NCBI GenBank assembly: GCA_963717115.1
Contig: CAVQVO010000009.1
Location: 496,001-560,000 of the forward strand
Direction of reading: 5' to 3'
From: JBBQUN01 sp963717115
GTDB taxonomy: Bacteria > Actinomycetota > Acidimicrobiia > Acidimicrobiales > SZUA-35
DNA: 64,000 bases
Part shown: positions 38,003 to 46,840 of the stretch, one piece after another
How positions within the stretch are numbered: position 1 is the first letter of the stretch
Layout: each line of letters begins with the position of its first letter
Notes under the pieces: model-generated
Databases searched by the model: none
What the model saw: only the letters and a program-made list of their open reading frames with translations
What the model was told of the DNA's origin: nothing
Translations under genes and position numbers: made by a program

Positions 38003-38950
38003 TCAGTCGTCTCCGAGGAGCCGACTGGCTGCGTCCCACGGTGCGAGCGTGCGGTCGATGACGGCCGAACGAAGGCCGGCGAAGGCGTCGCTCGACTCGA
38101 GCCGGCGTACCCGGTCCTCGATCCGCTCGTGCACGATGTGCGTGAGCTCGTCGGACGCCCGCCGGCGCCGACGCTCGTCGAGCACGCCGGTTCGGGTGAT
38201 CTGCTCGCGGTGGTCGGTGATGGCCTGCCAGAGATCGTCGATCCCCGTGCCGTCGGTGGCGACCGTGACCACGATCGGGACCCGCCAGTCGCGGGGGGCC
38301 GACAGATCGAGCATGTACTCGAGGTCACGGCGGGTGTCGTCGGTGCCCGGCCGATCCGCCTTGTTGATCACGAAGACGTCGGCGACCTCCATGAGACCGG
38401 CCTTGTTGGCCTGCACCGAGTCGCCCCAGCCGGGATTGACCACCACGACGGTGGTGTCGGCGGCGCCGGCGATCTCGACCTCGACCTGGCCGACTCCGAC
38501 GGTCTCGACCACGACGTAGTCGCGGCCGGTGGCCTCGAGCAGTCGAACGGCCTCGGGCGTCGCCAGGGCCAGACCGCCCAGTTGACCCCGCGTGGCCATC
38601 GAACGGATGAACACCGACTCGTCGAGGGCGTGATCCTGCATTCGGACGCGGTCGCCCAGGATCGCTCCTCCCGTGAACGGTGACGACGGGTCGATGGCGA
38701 GGACCCCGATGGCCAGGTCGTCCTGACGCATGCGGGCCACCAGGGCCGCGGTGAGGGTCGACTTCCCCGCCCCGGGGGCCCCGGTGAGACCGATGGTGTA
38801 GCCGCCGCCGGCGTCGGCGAACGCCAGACGGCCCACCACGCGGGCATCGTCGCCACCCCGTTCGATGACCGACAGGAGGCGGGCCACGGCGGCCCGCTTG
38901 CCGGCTCGGGCATCGGCGTAGAGGGCGGGAAGATCGAGGGATCGCTTCAC
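38003..38950 (-). CDS. meaB: MeaB/ArgK-type P-loop GTPase (methylmalonyl-CoA mutase chaperone)
   Basis: A 315-residue G3E-family GTPase. The P-loop is GAPGAGKST, followed by LAIDPSSPFTGGAILGDRVRM, the ETVGVGQVEVEI switch region and the NKADRPG base-recognition motif. The protein guards and reloads adenosylcobalamin-dependent methylmalonyl-CoA mutase, so the organism probably has that mutase elsewhere; none is in the window. The GTG start overlaps the stop of the NifU-type gene by four bases (GTGA), so the two are co-translated. Confidence 0.92.
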   Translation of the reverse strand: MKRSLDLPALYADARAGKRAAVARLLSVIERGGDDARVVGRLAFADAGGGYTIGLTGAPGAGKSTLTAALVARMRQDDLAIGVLAIDPSSPFTGGAILGDRVRMQDHALDESVFIRSMATRGQLGGLALATPEAVRLLEATGRDYVVVETVGVGQVEVEIAGAADTTVVVVNPGWGDSVQANKAGLMEVADVFVINKADRPGTDDTRRDLEYMLDLSAPRDWRVPIVVTVATDGTGIDDLWQAITDHREQITRTGVLDERRRRRASDELTHIVHERIEDRVRRLESSDAFAGLRSAVIDRTLAPWDAASRLLGDD

Positions 38951-39349
38951 AACGAGACGGGCGTACCGGTCTCTGCCCCGGCGAGGGTCTCTCCGACGTG
39001 GCGAACGGCCGTGACCCCGTCGACGCGCGACTTGAGGATTCGCTCGACGCCGTCTTTGAGGGTGCCGGTCGAGATCGGGCAGGTGACACAGGCGCCGAGC
39101 AGCTCGACGGTGACGATCCCGGTGTCGGCATCGACGTTGCGGAGTTCGATGTCGCCGTCATCGGCCTGGATCGCCGGCCGGATCACCTCGATGACCTTGG
39201 CGACCTTCGCCGCGAACGCCGCCGGATCGGCGACGGGGACCGTGGTGCCGGCCGGCTCGTCGGCGGCAGCGGGAGGCCGTCGCCGGAGCCAAGGGAGAGA
39301 CGGTCCTGGTCACGGGCTTGGAATCGGTCGGGGGGTTCGATTGGGTCAC
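38947..39349 (-). CDS. NifU C-terminal (Nfu) domain protein (apparent frameshift)
   Basis: A small Nfu-type protein of about 133 residues. The C-terminal domain (VIRPAIQADDGDIELRNVD, then the cluster-binding GACVTCP motif) is a normal Fe-S scaffold or carrier domain. A short low-complexity leader starting at a GTG (VTQSNPPTDSKPV) lies one base out of frame; the slip is near 39262-39300. The gene overlaps meaB and is probably transcribed with it. The Nfu domain delivers [4Fe-4S] clusters to apo-proteins. If the leader is not real, a shorter form could start inside. Confidence 0.78.
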
Positions 39350-39442
39350 GATGGCTCCTGCGGTCGATCCGGTTGGCGGCCGATCGTCTCGACGCGCTCC
39401 GAATGGCACCCTCTTCACGGTATCGCCGTACCCTGGCAGGCA

Positions 39443-39727
39443 GTGAATCTGGCTCTCACCCTCTCCCCCACGTCCGGGGCCGCGTCACGATCGAGCATGC
39501 TCCTCGCCCACCAGGGCGGCTGGGACGAGTTCCTGCTGGTCGCCCTGCCGCTCGTGCTCATCGGTCTGCTGCTCTGGGTCGCCAACCGCCGGGTCTCGGC
39601 CCAGCTCGCCGCAGCCGCGGCAACCGCTGCGGATCCCGAATCGACCGAGGACCACGCGTCGGCGGGCGAGACCACCCCCGATCAGGAAGACCCCGCCGGC
39701 AACGGCGAAACCGGCCGGCTCGGCTGA
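39443..39727 (+). CDS. Small single-helix membrane protein, unknown
   Basis: I do not recognise this 94-residue protein. It has one clear hydrophobic segment (EFLLVALPLVLIGLLLWVA) after 30 residues, then a cytoplasmic Ala-rich and Glu/Asp-rich tail. The GTG start is the first in frame before the helix; an ATG 18 codons later is also possible. It precedes the MFS gene by 21 bases in the same direction and may be co-transcribed. Confidence 0.5.
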   Translation: MNLALTLSPTSGAASRSSMLLAHQGGWDEFLLVALPLVLIGLLLWVANRRVSAQLAAAAATAADPESTEDHASAGETTPDQEDPAGNGETGRLG

Positions 39728-39748
39728 CCGTCTCCCGAGCCTCACCCG

Positions 39749-41278
39749 ATGCCCCGCCGTACGGTCCACCACTCGCTCGCCCCCGACGACGCCGCTGCCG
39801 TGCTCGCCGCCCGACGCGATCTCCTCGTCGAGCACGAGACGTCGCCCGGCGTCTTCGAACAGGAGCGGGGCCCGTTCCGTCGCTACGTCCGGTCCGTCAC
39901 GGTCACGACCACACGAGCGTCATCCGACACCGGGCCCCAGGCCCGGGTCGAGATCGACGAGACCGTCGACTTCGCATTGGCCATCACCGTGTGGGCCTTC
40001 CTCTTCAACCCGCTGATGTGGCGAGCCCTGGTCGATCCCGATCGGCGGCCGCGTCCCCGGTGGTGGTGGCCCAAGGAGATCATCGCCGAGCAGACCACCC
40101 GTCTCATCTCGTTGCTCTCGATCATCGCCGTGATCGCCGGCTATCTCGGGGTGGTGATCGGTCAGACCATCGCCTTCGCGGCCCGCGACTTCGACGTCGG
40201 CGACGACGTGCAGAGCACCACGTTGGCCGCCATCCGGGTCGGCGTCTTCGTGTCGGTGATCCTGATCCACCGGGCCGATCGCATCGGTCGACGGCCACTG
40301 GTGCTCGGGTTCGCGCTGGCCTCCATCCTGTTCACCGTGCTGGGGGCGTTCTCCAGCGGGATGGTGATGCTCGGCGTGACCCAGGCCGTTGCCCGGGGCT
40401 TCGACACCGGACTCCTCACGCTGCTCAGCCTGGCGGTCCTCGAAGAGATCCCGGCCGGGGTTCGCTCGCTCGGCGTGGGCCTGATGGGCATGGCCTCGGG
40501 CCTCGGCGCCGGCATGGTGCTGTGGATCCTGCCGATCGCCGACACCGGTCCCGGTGGTTGGCGCTGGATCTACGCGGCGTCGGCGCTGTTCCTCCCCGTG
40601 CTGTGGTGGGTCGGTCGTCAGCTGCCCGAGACCCGCCGGTTCGTCGCCGCCGACACCGCAGACGCGCCGGCCACGATCGACCGACGCTTCTTCTGGTTGT
40701 TGGCCATCGGCGCGTTCGCCGGAGCGATGTTCCTGTCGCCGGCCTCGCAGTTGAAGAACGAGTATCTCCTCGACGAACGGGGATTCTCGGCCGCCAAGAT
40801 CAGCCTCTATCAGCTCGTCATCGGCACCCCCGTCGGCCTGTCGATCGTTCCCGCCGGCTATCTGGCCGACCGGTTCGGGCGCAAACCCATCGGGGGCGTG
40901 GCGTTGATCGTCGGCAGCCTGGCGACCGCCGCCCTCTACTTCACCGACGGAGCGGCACTCTGGCTCTTCTCGCTCCTCGGGATCTGGGCGCTCGGGGCTT
41001 CGTATCCGGCGCTGCGAAGCTTCCAGACCGAGCTGTTCCCGACCCGGGCCCGGGCCCGCGTCGGGGGCTGGCTCGACGTGCTCAGTGTGGCAGGGAGCGC
41101 CACGGGCCTGGTGATCGCCGGCCAGCTCTCGGTTCGCTGGGGAAGCCTCGGCCCGGCCATCGGCGTGCTCATCGTCGGACCCCTGCTCGCCGCCGCCCTG
41201 GTGCTGTTCCGCTATCCGGAAACGGCCCGAGCCGAACTGGAGGCGTTCAACCCTTCCGACCCGGCACCGGCTCCCTGA
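39749..41278 (+). CDS. Major facilitator superfamily transporter
   Basis: A 509-residue MFS transporter. After an unusual 110-residue N-terminal part with one short hydrophobic stretch comes the standard twelve-helix body. The loop DRIGRRPLVLG between helices two and three is the MFS signature, and its second-half counterpart DRFGRKPIGG is also present. PETRRFV at mid-length and PETARAELE near the end match the sugar-porter style. The soluble N-terminus (residues 1-70) resembles no domain I know. Direction and substrate of transport unknown. Confidence 0.85.
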   Translation: MPRRTVHHSLAPDDAAAVLAARRDLLVEHETSPGVFEQERGPFRRYVRSVTVTTTRASSDTGPQARVEIDETVDFALAITVWAFLFNPLMWRALVDPDRRPRPRWWWPKEIIAEQTTRLISLLSIIAVIAGYLGVVIGQTIAFAARDFDVGDDVQSTTLAAIRVGVFVSVILIHRADRIGRRPLVLGFALASILFTVLGAFSSGMVMLGVTQAVARGFDTGLLTLLSLAVLEEIPAGVRSLGVGLMGMASGLGAGMVLWILPIADTGPGGWRWIYAASALFLPVLWWVGRQLPETRRFVAADTADAPATIDRRFFWLLAIGAFAGAMFLSPASQLKNEYLLDERGFSAAKISLYQLVIGTPVGLSIVPAGYLADRFGRKPIGGVALIVGSLATAALYFTDGAALWLFSLLGIWALGASYPALRSFQTELFPTRARARVGGWLDVLSVAGSATGLVIAGQLSVRWGSLGPAIGVLIVGPLLAAALVLFRYPETARAELEAFNPSDPAPAP

Positions 41279-41291
41279 ACCTCGGCGAGTC

Positions 41292-41885
41292 TCAGGTGAG
41301 GGTCGGGTCCTGACCCGACAACCACGACCGGACGGCGCCGACGATCGTGCGGTCGTGGGCCGGACGGGGATCGTGGGTCGCACCCTCGAGCCAGACCTCG
41401 TCGACGGGGCCGCCGAAGTTCGGCAGATGCTCGGCGAACTCCTCGGGCCGGCCGAAGGCGTCCCGGGTTCCCTGGATCAGCAACGTCGGCACCGTCACCG
41501 ATCCGACGTGCTCGACTCGCAGCCGGTCGGGCTTGCCGGGCGGATGCAGCGGGTAGCTCAGCAGGACCAGACCCGCGGCCGGCAGCCCTTCGGCGATGGC
41601 CATCGAGCAGGCCCGACCCCCCATCGATCGGCCGCCGAAGACCAGCGAGAACGGCGAGACCCCCCAACCGTCGGCGAGTTCGGCCGCCCGCTCCTCGATC
41701 GCGGCAACGAGCTTGGGCATCCGGTCGGGCGGGCGCCGCCCGGGACCCTTGTCTCGGTAGGGAAAGTTGCACCGGGCGACGGGGAGGTCGAGCTCGGCTT
41801 CGAGCAGCAGGAACAATCGATGATCCCGGTCCCCGCCGGCACCGTGGAACAGGACCAGCCCGCCCGGAGCGACCGTGGGGCCCAT
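41292..41885 (-). CDS. Alpha/beta hydrolase, TEX30/KANSL3-like
   Basis: A 197-residue minimal alpha/beta hydrolase. LVLFHGAGGDRDH gives the oxyanion loop, GGRSMGGRACSM the nucleophile elbow (Ser), an Asp lies in IQGTRDAFG, and His in GATHDPRP, so a triad is complete. The short length without a cap, and the GRSMGGR elbow, match the TEX30/KANSL3 bacterial group, whose substrates are unknown. It lies 28 bases downstream of the J-domain gene on the same strand. Confidence 0.83.
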   Translation of the reverse strand: MGPTVAPGGLVLFHGAGGDRDHRLFLLLEAELDLPVARCNFPYRDKGPGRRPPDRMPKLVAAIEERAAELADGWGVSPFSLVFGGRSMGGRACSMAIAEGLPAAGLVLLSYPLHPPGKPDRLRVEHVGSVTVPTLLIQGTRDAFGRPEEFAEHLPNFGGPVDEVWLEGATHDPRPAHDRTIVGAVRSWLSGQDPTLT

Positions 41886-41913
41886 CAGGGCGACCCGAGG
41901 GCGTGGCCGCCGC

Positions 41914-42633
41914 TCACGACGCAGTGAGGAGGATTCGACGGGCCTCGGTCAGCTCGGCGATCCGCTTGGCCGCCTGGCCCTCACCGCCGCCGTGATCGGG
42001 ATGCGCAGCCCGCAGCATCGAGCGGAACTGTCGCTGGACCGCCCGCTTGTTGGGCGTGTCGTCGCCGTTGGTGGTGAGATCGAGGATCTCGAGCGCCCAG
42101 GCCACCGGATCGTTCCACGATCCCAGTTCGACGAGGGAGGCGGTCCGACCGCCCATCACCGCCGAGATGAACTGCTCGTCGACCGGGCGGCCCCAGACGA
42201 GGGCGCCACGCATGGCGTCGAACACCGTGCCTCGGACGTCTTCGGGCAGCGATCCGGCGCAGTAGATGGCACCGAGGGCGAAGGCGACGGGCCGGCCGCG
42301 TTCGTCGTCGAACTCGAAGGCCAGGGAGTCACCGTCGGCGACGAGCCGATGGGTGCTGCGGAGGAGACCGACCTGATCGACCTGGTAGCGATGCCTGACC
42401 CTCGGTTGCGAGACGCGATTCCCGGCGGCCAACTGCTCGAGCAGCCAGACCAGATGTTCCCGCAGGTCGGGATCGACGTTGGGTGCGGTGTGGGCCAGGA
42501 TCCCGGCCAGCAGAACCCCGCCGGCCCCGGGCGCCGGGTCGACGGGGAGGTTCCGAAGACCGAGCGCGATACGCCGGGTCGGCGCGATCGGCCGGGAGTG
42601 ATAGATCTCGAGCTCGGCGACGATCACGACCAC
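41914..42633 (-). CDS. Protein with C-terminal J-domain
   Basis: A 239-residue protein. The last 50 residues are a J-domain: KRAVQRQFRSMLRAAHPDHGG holds the HPD motif that stimulates DnaK ATPase, followed by the helix with ELTEARRILL. The first 180 residues have no zinc fingers or Gly/Phe region and are not recognised; they include RPIAPTRRIALGLRNLP and the long acidic-basic stretch up to TASLVELGSWND. It could recruit DnaK to a particular client. Starts at one of two nearby GTG codons (42633 used). In an operon with the small hydrolase. Confidence 0.75.
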   Translation of the reverse strand: MVVIVAELEIYHSRPIAPTRRIALGLRNLPVDPAPGAGGVLLAGILAHTAPNVDPDLREHLVWLLEQLAAGNRVSQPRVRHRYQVDQVGLLRSTHRLVADGDSLAFEFDDERGRPVAFALGAIYCAGSLPEDVRGTVFDAMRGALVWGRPVDEQFISAVMGGRTASLVELGSWNDPVAWALEILDLTTNGDDTPNKRAVQRQFRSMLRAAHPDHGGGEGQAAKRIAELTEARRILLTAS

Positions 42634-42743
42634 CGAATCTATCGTGCCCTCCGTTCGAACTCGGAGTCGGGCGACCAGATCGCTTGTCGGATGGGCCGGG
42701 GCACCGTCACCCGCCGGGAGCCCCGCCGTGACAAGATCTCCCC

Positions 42744-43562
42744 ATGGCCTTTCCCATCTCCGACCTGCGGGTACGACCCGGCAAGAAGCTGGATCTCGCG
42801 TCCATCGACACCAACGGAACCCCCGGTTGGGACCGCAGCGAACGGGCGGCGGCCGAAGCCCGAACCGCCGAACTCAACGGTCGGCTCGAGGAGCTGCAGG
42901 AGATCCTGTACGCGCAGGGCACGAAACGGCTGCTCGTGGTCCTCCAGGCGATGGACGCGGGCGGCAAGGACGGCACGATCCGTCATGTCTTCGACGGTGT
43001 CAACCCGAGCGGAGTGCGGGTTGCCTCCTTCAAGAAGCCGAGTGAGCTCGAACGATCCCGGGACTATCTGTGGCGCATCCACGCCGAGGTGCCCGGCGAT
43101 GGCGAGATCGTGATCTTCAACCGCAGCCACTACGAGGACGTCCTCGTGGTCCGCGTCTTCGATCTGGTTCCCGAGGACCGGTGGCGCCGACGCTACGGCC
43201 ACATCCGCGACTTCGAACGGCTCCTCGTCGACGAAGGAACGACGATCGTGAAGATCATGCTCCACATCTCCAAGGGTGAGCAGAAGGAGCGACTCCAGGA
43301 CCGGCTCGACGAGCCCCACAAGCACTGGAAGTTCGACCCGGCCGATCTCGACATGCGTGCGCGGTGGGGCGACTTCATGGCGGCGTTCGAAGACGCGCTC
43401 GAGGAGACCTCGACCGACGATGCCCCCTGGTACGTCATCCCCGCCGACCGCAAGTGGTACCGGAACCTGGCGATCTCCGAGATCCTCGTGCAGACGCTCG
43501 AGTCGATGTCGCTCGACTTCCCGCCCGCCGTCGACCTGACCGGGATCGTGATCCCCGACTGA
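42744..43562 (+). CDS. ppk2: Polyphosphate kinase 2 family protein
   Basis: A 272-residue PPK2-family phosphotransferase. Walker A is MDAGGKDGT (70-78), the lid contains NRSHYEDVLVVRV (Walker B region), and the PWYVIPADRKWYRNLA ending is conserved. PPK2 enzymes move phosphate between polyphosphate and nucleotides. Without the aspartate-lid detail I cannot separate class I (NDP) from class III (AMP/ADP) with confidence, though length and motifs suit a class III or class I single-domain enzyme. The ATG is close to family starts. It converges with the lipoprotein gene. Confidence 0.9.
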   Translation: MAFPISDLRVRPGKKLDLASIDTNGTPGWDRSERAAAEARTAELNGRLEELQEILYAQGTKRLLVVLQAMDAGGKDGTIRHVFDGVNPSGVRVASFKKPSELERSRDYLWRIHAEVPGDGEIVIFNRSHYEDVLVVRVFDLVPEDRWRRRYGHIRDFERLLVDEGTTIVKIMLHISKGEQKERLQDRLDEPHKHWKFDPADLDMRARWGDFMAAFEDALEETSTDDAPWYVIPADRKWYRNLAISEILVQTLESMSLDFPPAVDLTGIVIPD

Positions 43563-43565
43563 GGC

Positions 43566-45152
43566 TCAACTCGCAGGCTGGAGGGGCGGCCGGCCGGTGA
43601 GGAGTTCGAAGCCGGCCGTCAGCGTTTCGAGGTCGGGTGCGCCGATCTTGTACATCGTCATCGGGGTGTCGAGCAGACCCCACGCCATCGTTTCCGCCGC
43701 CACCTCACGAGCCTGCTCGTCCCAGGGCATCACGTCGCCGTCGACCCAGGTCCGAAGGCCCACCGACTCGGTGAAGGCCTCCCGGTCGGTGGCGTCGAGA
43801 TGCTGCCGCATCCACACGTGTGCCAGCTCGTGGAGGATGGTGTGCTTGCAGTCGGTCTCGGTCTGCGCCCAGCGCTCGTCGCCGGCGAGGTCGTGCTCGT
43901 GGTAACAGAGCAGGACGTCGGCGGTCGCGGCATCGAACTCGGTCCGCCCGTTGACGCCATGGCACGACCGGTCGAATTCCGAGAACCGGATCGAGCGCAG
44001 GTCGGGCAGAGCGATTCCGGCTTCGTCGAACCGCAGGAGCGCCCACTGGACCAACGCGTCGAGGGCATCGGTGCTGTTGATCATCTCGACCTCGATCCCG
44101 TCGGCAGTGACCGTGCCGGTGGGCGTCGAAAGGTCTTCGTAGGGCACGTAGCGGTCGTCGAACACGAGCGCCTGATCCTGCCACCACCCGTCAGGTAGCC
44201 GGTCGGGCGGCAGGCACCGGCGAGCCTGGTCGAGGTCCCAAGAGCGCTGCGCCCGATGCACCTGGCCCTCGACCAGGTCGAGCACCACCGCCAGTGGCCC
44301 GGGGCACCCGTTCCCATCGTCACCGGCGACGATCATCACGATCGAATCGAGCACGCCGGCCTCGGACGTCACCGGGTAGATCGCGGTCATTTCCCGTTCG
44401 TCGAGGTCCGCATCGGTCGCACCGACCGACGCAAGCGTCCAGTCGCTCATCGATTCGCCCCGAACGAACGCCCGGATCTCGTCGTGGCCCCGGGCGGTGA
44501 CACCCGAGAGTGAGTCCGAGATCGTGGCGTCCGGGGTGTACAGCGACTCGACCGGAGCGGTGCCCGATCGAACCGCGAGCCAGGCGTCGACGATGGCTTC
44601 GGCGGTATCGGGCTCGACCACCGAGTCTCGGCGCTCGCGCCAGGACTCCACGGCCATGGCCGAAACCATGGTCGTCGCACCGTTGACACCGATCGGCGAC
44701 AGGACCTGCAGCAACTGGGCCGGCTCGGCTCGCAGCGGCGTCCAGTTCAGGTTGGCGGGAGTCCAATCGAACCGGCTGAGGACGATCGCCCCCTCGCGAT
44801 CGAGGAAGACGGCCTCACGTCGCGTCGCACCCGATTCCCGGGGGATCAGGATGGCCATGGTCGTGATCGCCTCGGTCCCACGCAGCACGTCGGCATCCGG
44901 GTCGATGGAACGGCTGTCCCACACCACATGCGGGTCCAGGAAGTACCGCCAGCCCCGACCGCCTTGCTCGTCGAGCACGACCGGGAGGGCCTCGAACCAG
45001 ATGTCGGCCTCCCACGCCCACGGTCGTTCGTCCTGCGTTGCCGGCGGCGGTGATTCCACCGACGCTGCCGTAGGCAAGGAATCCGGGGATGTGCAGGCGA
45101 CGGCTGCGAGGAGACCGAGCAGCATCGGGCGGAGGCTGATTCGGCGGGTCAT
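43566..45152 (-). CDS. Putative lipoprotein with gluzincin-type HExxH motif
   Basis: I do not recognise this 528-residue protein as a named family. It starts with a basic signal (MTRRISLRPM), a hydrophobic stretch, and a possible lipobox ending at Cys20 (AAVAC), so it is likely exported and lipid-anchored. Residues about 170-290 resemble a SnoaL-like fold (TAEAIVDAWLAV...YTPDATISDSLSGV). Near the C-terminus HELAH (441-445) with Glu487 in AAETMAW is a zinc-protease pattern. Two CxxxxC-like Cys (DRSCHG, LLCYHEH, TDCKH) may form disulfides. The gene lies directly downstream of the hairpin repeat array. Enzyme activity is inferred from the motif only. Confidence 0.68.
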   Translation of the reverse strand: MTRRISLRPMLLGLLAAVACTSPDSLPTAASVESPPPATQDERPWAWEADIWFEALPVVLDEQGGRGWRYFLDPHVVWDSRSIDPDADVLRGTEAITTMAILIPRESGATRREAVFLDREGAIVLSRFDWTPANLNWTPLRAEPAQLLQVLSPIGVNGATTMVSAMAVESWRERRDSVVEPDTAEAIVDAWLAVRSGTAPVESLYTPDATISDSLSGVTARGHDEIRAFVRGESMSDWTLASVGATDADLDEREMTAIYPVTSEAGVLDSIVMIVAGDDGNGCPGPLAVVLDLVEGQVHRAQRSWDLDQARRCLPPDRLPDGWWQDQALVFDDRYVPYEDLSTPTGTVTADGIEVEMINSTDALDALVQWALLRFDEAGIALPDLRSIRFSEFDRSCHGVNGRTEFDAATADVLLCYHEHDLAGDERWAQTETDCKHTILHELAHVWMRQHLDATDREAFTESVGLRTWVDGDVMPWDEQAREVAAETMAWGLLDTPMTMYKIGAPDLETLTAGFELLTGRPPLQPAS

Positions 45153-45204
45153 ACCCTCAGGATGACGACCGCATCCGGTGCTGCCCAGAGGCCCATGGCA
45201 CCCG

Positions 45205-45706
45205 CCCGGAATCCGGGCCCGGACCCGGATCGGCGAAGCCGGGAGCTGCGAAGCAGCTCCAAGCCAGCGTCCGCGGCGCAACGAGTGAGCACGCCCCGAG
45301 CCCCGGACCCGGATCGGCGAAGCCGGGAGCTGCGAACCAGCTCCAAGGTCCCAGCAGTCACGCGAGCGCAACGAGTGAGCACGCCCCGGGCCCCGGACCC
45401 GGATCGGCGAAGCCGGGAGCTGCGAACCAGCTCCAAGACCAGCCGTCCGCGTGCGCAACGAAGTGAGCACGCCCCGGGCCTCGGACCCGGATCGGCGAAG
45501 CCGGGAGCTGCGAACCAGCTCCAAGGCCAGCCGTCACACGTGCGCAACGAAGTGAGCACGCCCCGGGCCTCGGACCCGGATCGGCGAAGCCGGGAGCTGC
45601 GAAGCAGCTCCAAGGTCCCAGCAGTCACGCGTGCGCAACGAAGTGAGCACGCCCCGGGCCTCGGACCCGGATCGGCGAAGCCGGGAGCTGCGAAGCAGCT
45701 CCAAGG
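45205..45706. repeat. Six-copy hairpin-rich tandem repeat array
   Basis: Six units of 84-91 bases begin with CGGACCCGGATCGGCGAAG at 45220, 45304, 45394, 45482, 45571 and 45662. Each holds two palindromes with a GAA loop, CGGC-GAA-GCCG and AGCTGC-GAA-GCAGCT (some copies vary as GAACCAGCT), then a variable 20-base part and the conserved AACGAAGTGAGCACGCCCC. The array fills the 554-base gap between glpX and the lipoprotein gene, both on the minus strand, and touches the glpX stop codon. No gene is evident inside, although translating it gives repeated LELLRSSRLRRSGS-like peptides. Confidence 0.92.
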
Positions 45707-46696
45707 TCAGAGCGGTCCGGCGATCTCGGAGAGTTTGTGGATCGAGTGCCGGGCGTCGATCATGCGGACCGTTCCCGACCGCGACCGAACGACGAGCGAC
45801 TGGGTGGTGATGGTGTCGCCTTCGAAGGCGACACCCTTCAGCAGGTCGCCCGTCGAGATGCCGGTGGCCGCGAAGAAGCAGTTGTCGGTCTTGACCAGGT
45901 CGTCCATGGTCAGCACGGCGTTGAGGTCGTATCCGGCGGCCAGCGCCGCCTCTCGTTCGTCGTCGTCGCGGGCGTACAGCCGGCCCTGCAGATCGCCGCC
46001 CATGCCCTTCAGGGCACAGGCGGTGATGACCCCTTCGGGGGTGCCGCCGACCCCGAACAGGATGTCGACACCGGAGTTCGGCCAGGCGCAGGCGATGGCG
46101 CCGGCGACGTCGCCGTCACCGATCAGTCGGATTCGTGCGCCGGTGGACCGGATCTCGTCGATCAGCCCGGTGTGGCGAGGACGATCGAGCACGACGGCAG
46201 TGAGGTCCCGGACGTGGACCCGCTTGGCCTTGGCCAGGGCGGTCAGGTTGCGCTCGACGGGCAGACGGATGTCGACGATGCCCGCACCGCTCGGTCCGAC
46301 GGCGATCTTGTCCATGTAGACGAACGGGCCCGGGTCGAACATCGAGCCCCGGTCGGATGCGGCGATGACGGCGATGGCCCCGGGCTGGCCCTTGGCCGTG
46401 AGGGTGGTCCCGTCGATCGGGTCGACGGCGATGTCGGTGTGCGGCGGGAGTCCGTTGCCGACCACCTCACCGTTGAAGAGCATCGGCGCCTCGTCCTTCT
46501 CGCCCTCGCCGATGATGACGATGCCCTCCATCTCGACCCCGTCGAGCACGTGCCGCATGGCGTCGACCGCGGCCTGGTCGGCGCCGTGCTTGTCACCCCG
46601 GCCGAGCCAGCGGGCTCCGGCCATGGCGGCGGCTTCGGTGGTGCGGACGAGTTCGAGCGCGAGGTTGCGCTCGGGGCGGAGGCGTACGTCGTTCAT
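45707..46696 (-). CDS. glpX: Class II fructose-1,6-bisphosphatase GlpX
   Basis: A 329-residue GlpX-type bisphosphatase, which turns fructose-1,6-bisphosphate into fructose-6-phosphate in gluconeogenesis. The metal-binding GEGEKDEAPM and VDPIDGTTLTAKG motifs, the GVGGTPEGVITACALKGMGG phosphate-binding stretch and the late NCFFAATGISTGDLL motif are present. The ATG at 46696 is used; a TTG three codons earlier is possible. It is the last clear housekeeping gene of the minus-strand block, 144 bases beyond the atpC end. Confidence 0.95.
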   Translation of the reverse strand: MNDVRLRPERNLALELVRTTEAAAMAGARWLGRGDKHGADQAAVDAMRHVLDGVEMEGIVIIGEGEKDEAPMLFNGEVVGNGLPPHTDIAVDPIDGTTLTAKGQPGAIAVIAASDRGSMFDPGPFVYMDKIAVGPSGAGIVDIRLPVERNLTALAKAKRVHVRDLTAVVLDRPRHTGLIDEIRSTGARIRLIGDGDVAGAIACAWPNSGVDILFGVGGTPEGVITACALKGMGGDLQGRLYARDDDEREAALAAGYDLNAVLTMDDLVKTDNCFFAATGISTGDLLKGVAFEGDTITTQSLVVRSRSGTVRMIDARHSIHKLSEIAGPL

Positions 46697-46840
46697 GGCC
46701 GCCAACCGTACCGACTCAGGCCCACGAGCGGGAATCGATCATGGTGCCCAACACCCGAAATCCCACGTTCCGGCGAGGCTCGGCCTCACGGGCGCGCTCG
46801 AGGCACGCCAGAAACGGGGGGGTGGGTGGGAGCTGAGGGC

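Noticed and set aside
45205..45706. CRISPR array
   Set aside because: Repeat units are 84-91 bp, unequal, with internal palindromes; the parts between conserved cores are similar to one another; no cas gene is near.
45165..46319. Protein-coding gene across the hairpin array
   Set aside because: The frame exists because the repeat has few stops. It gives only repeated Arg/Ser-rich peptides, with no ribosome-binding site, and it runs antisense into glpX.
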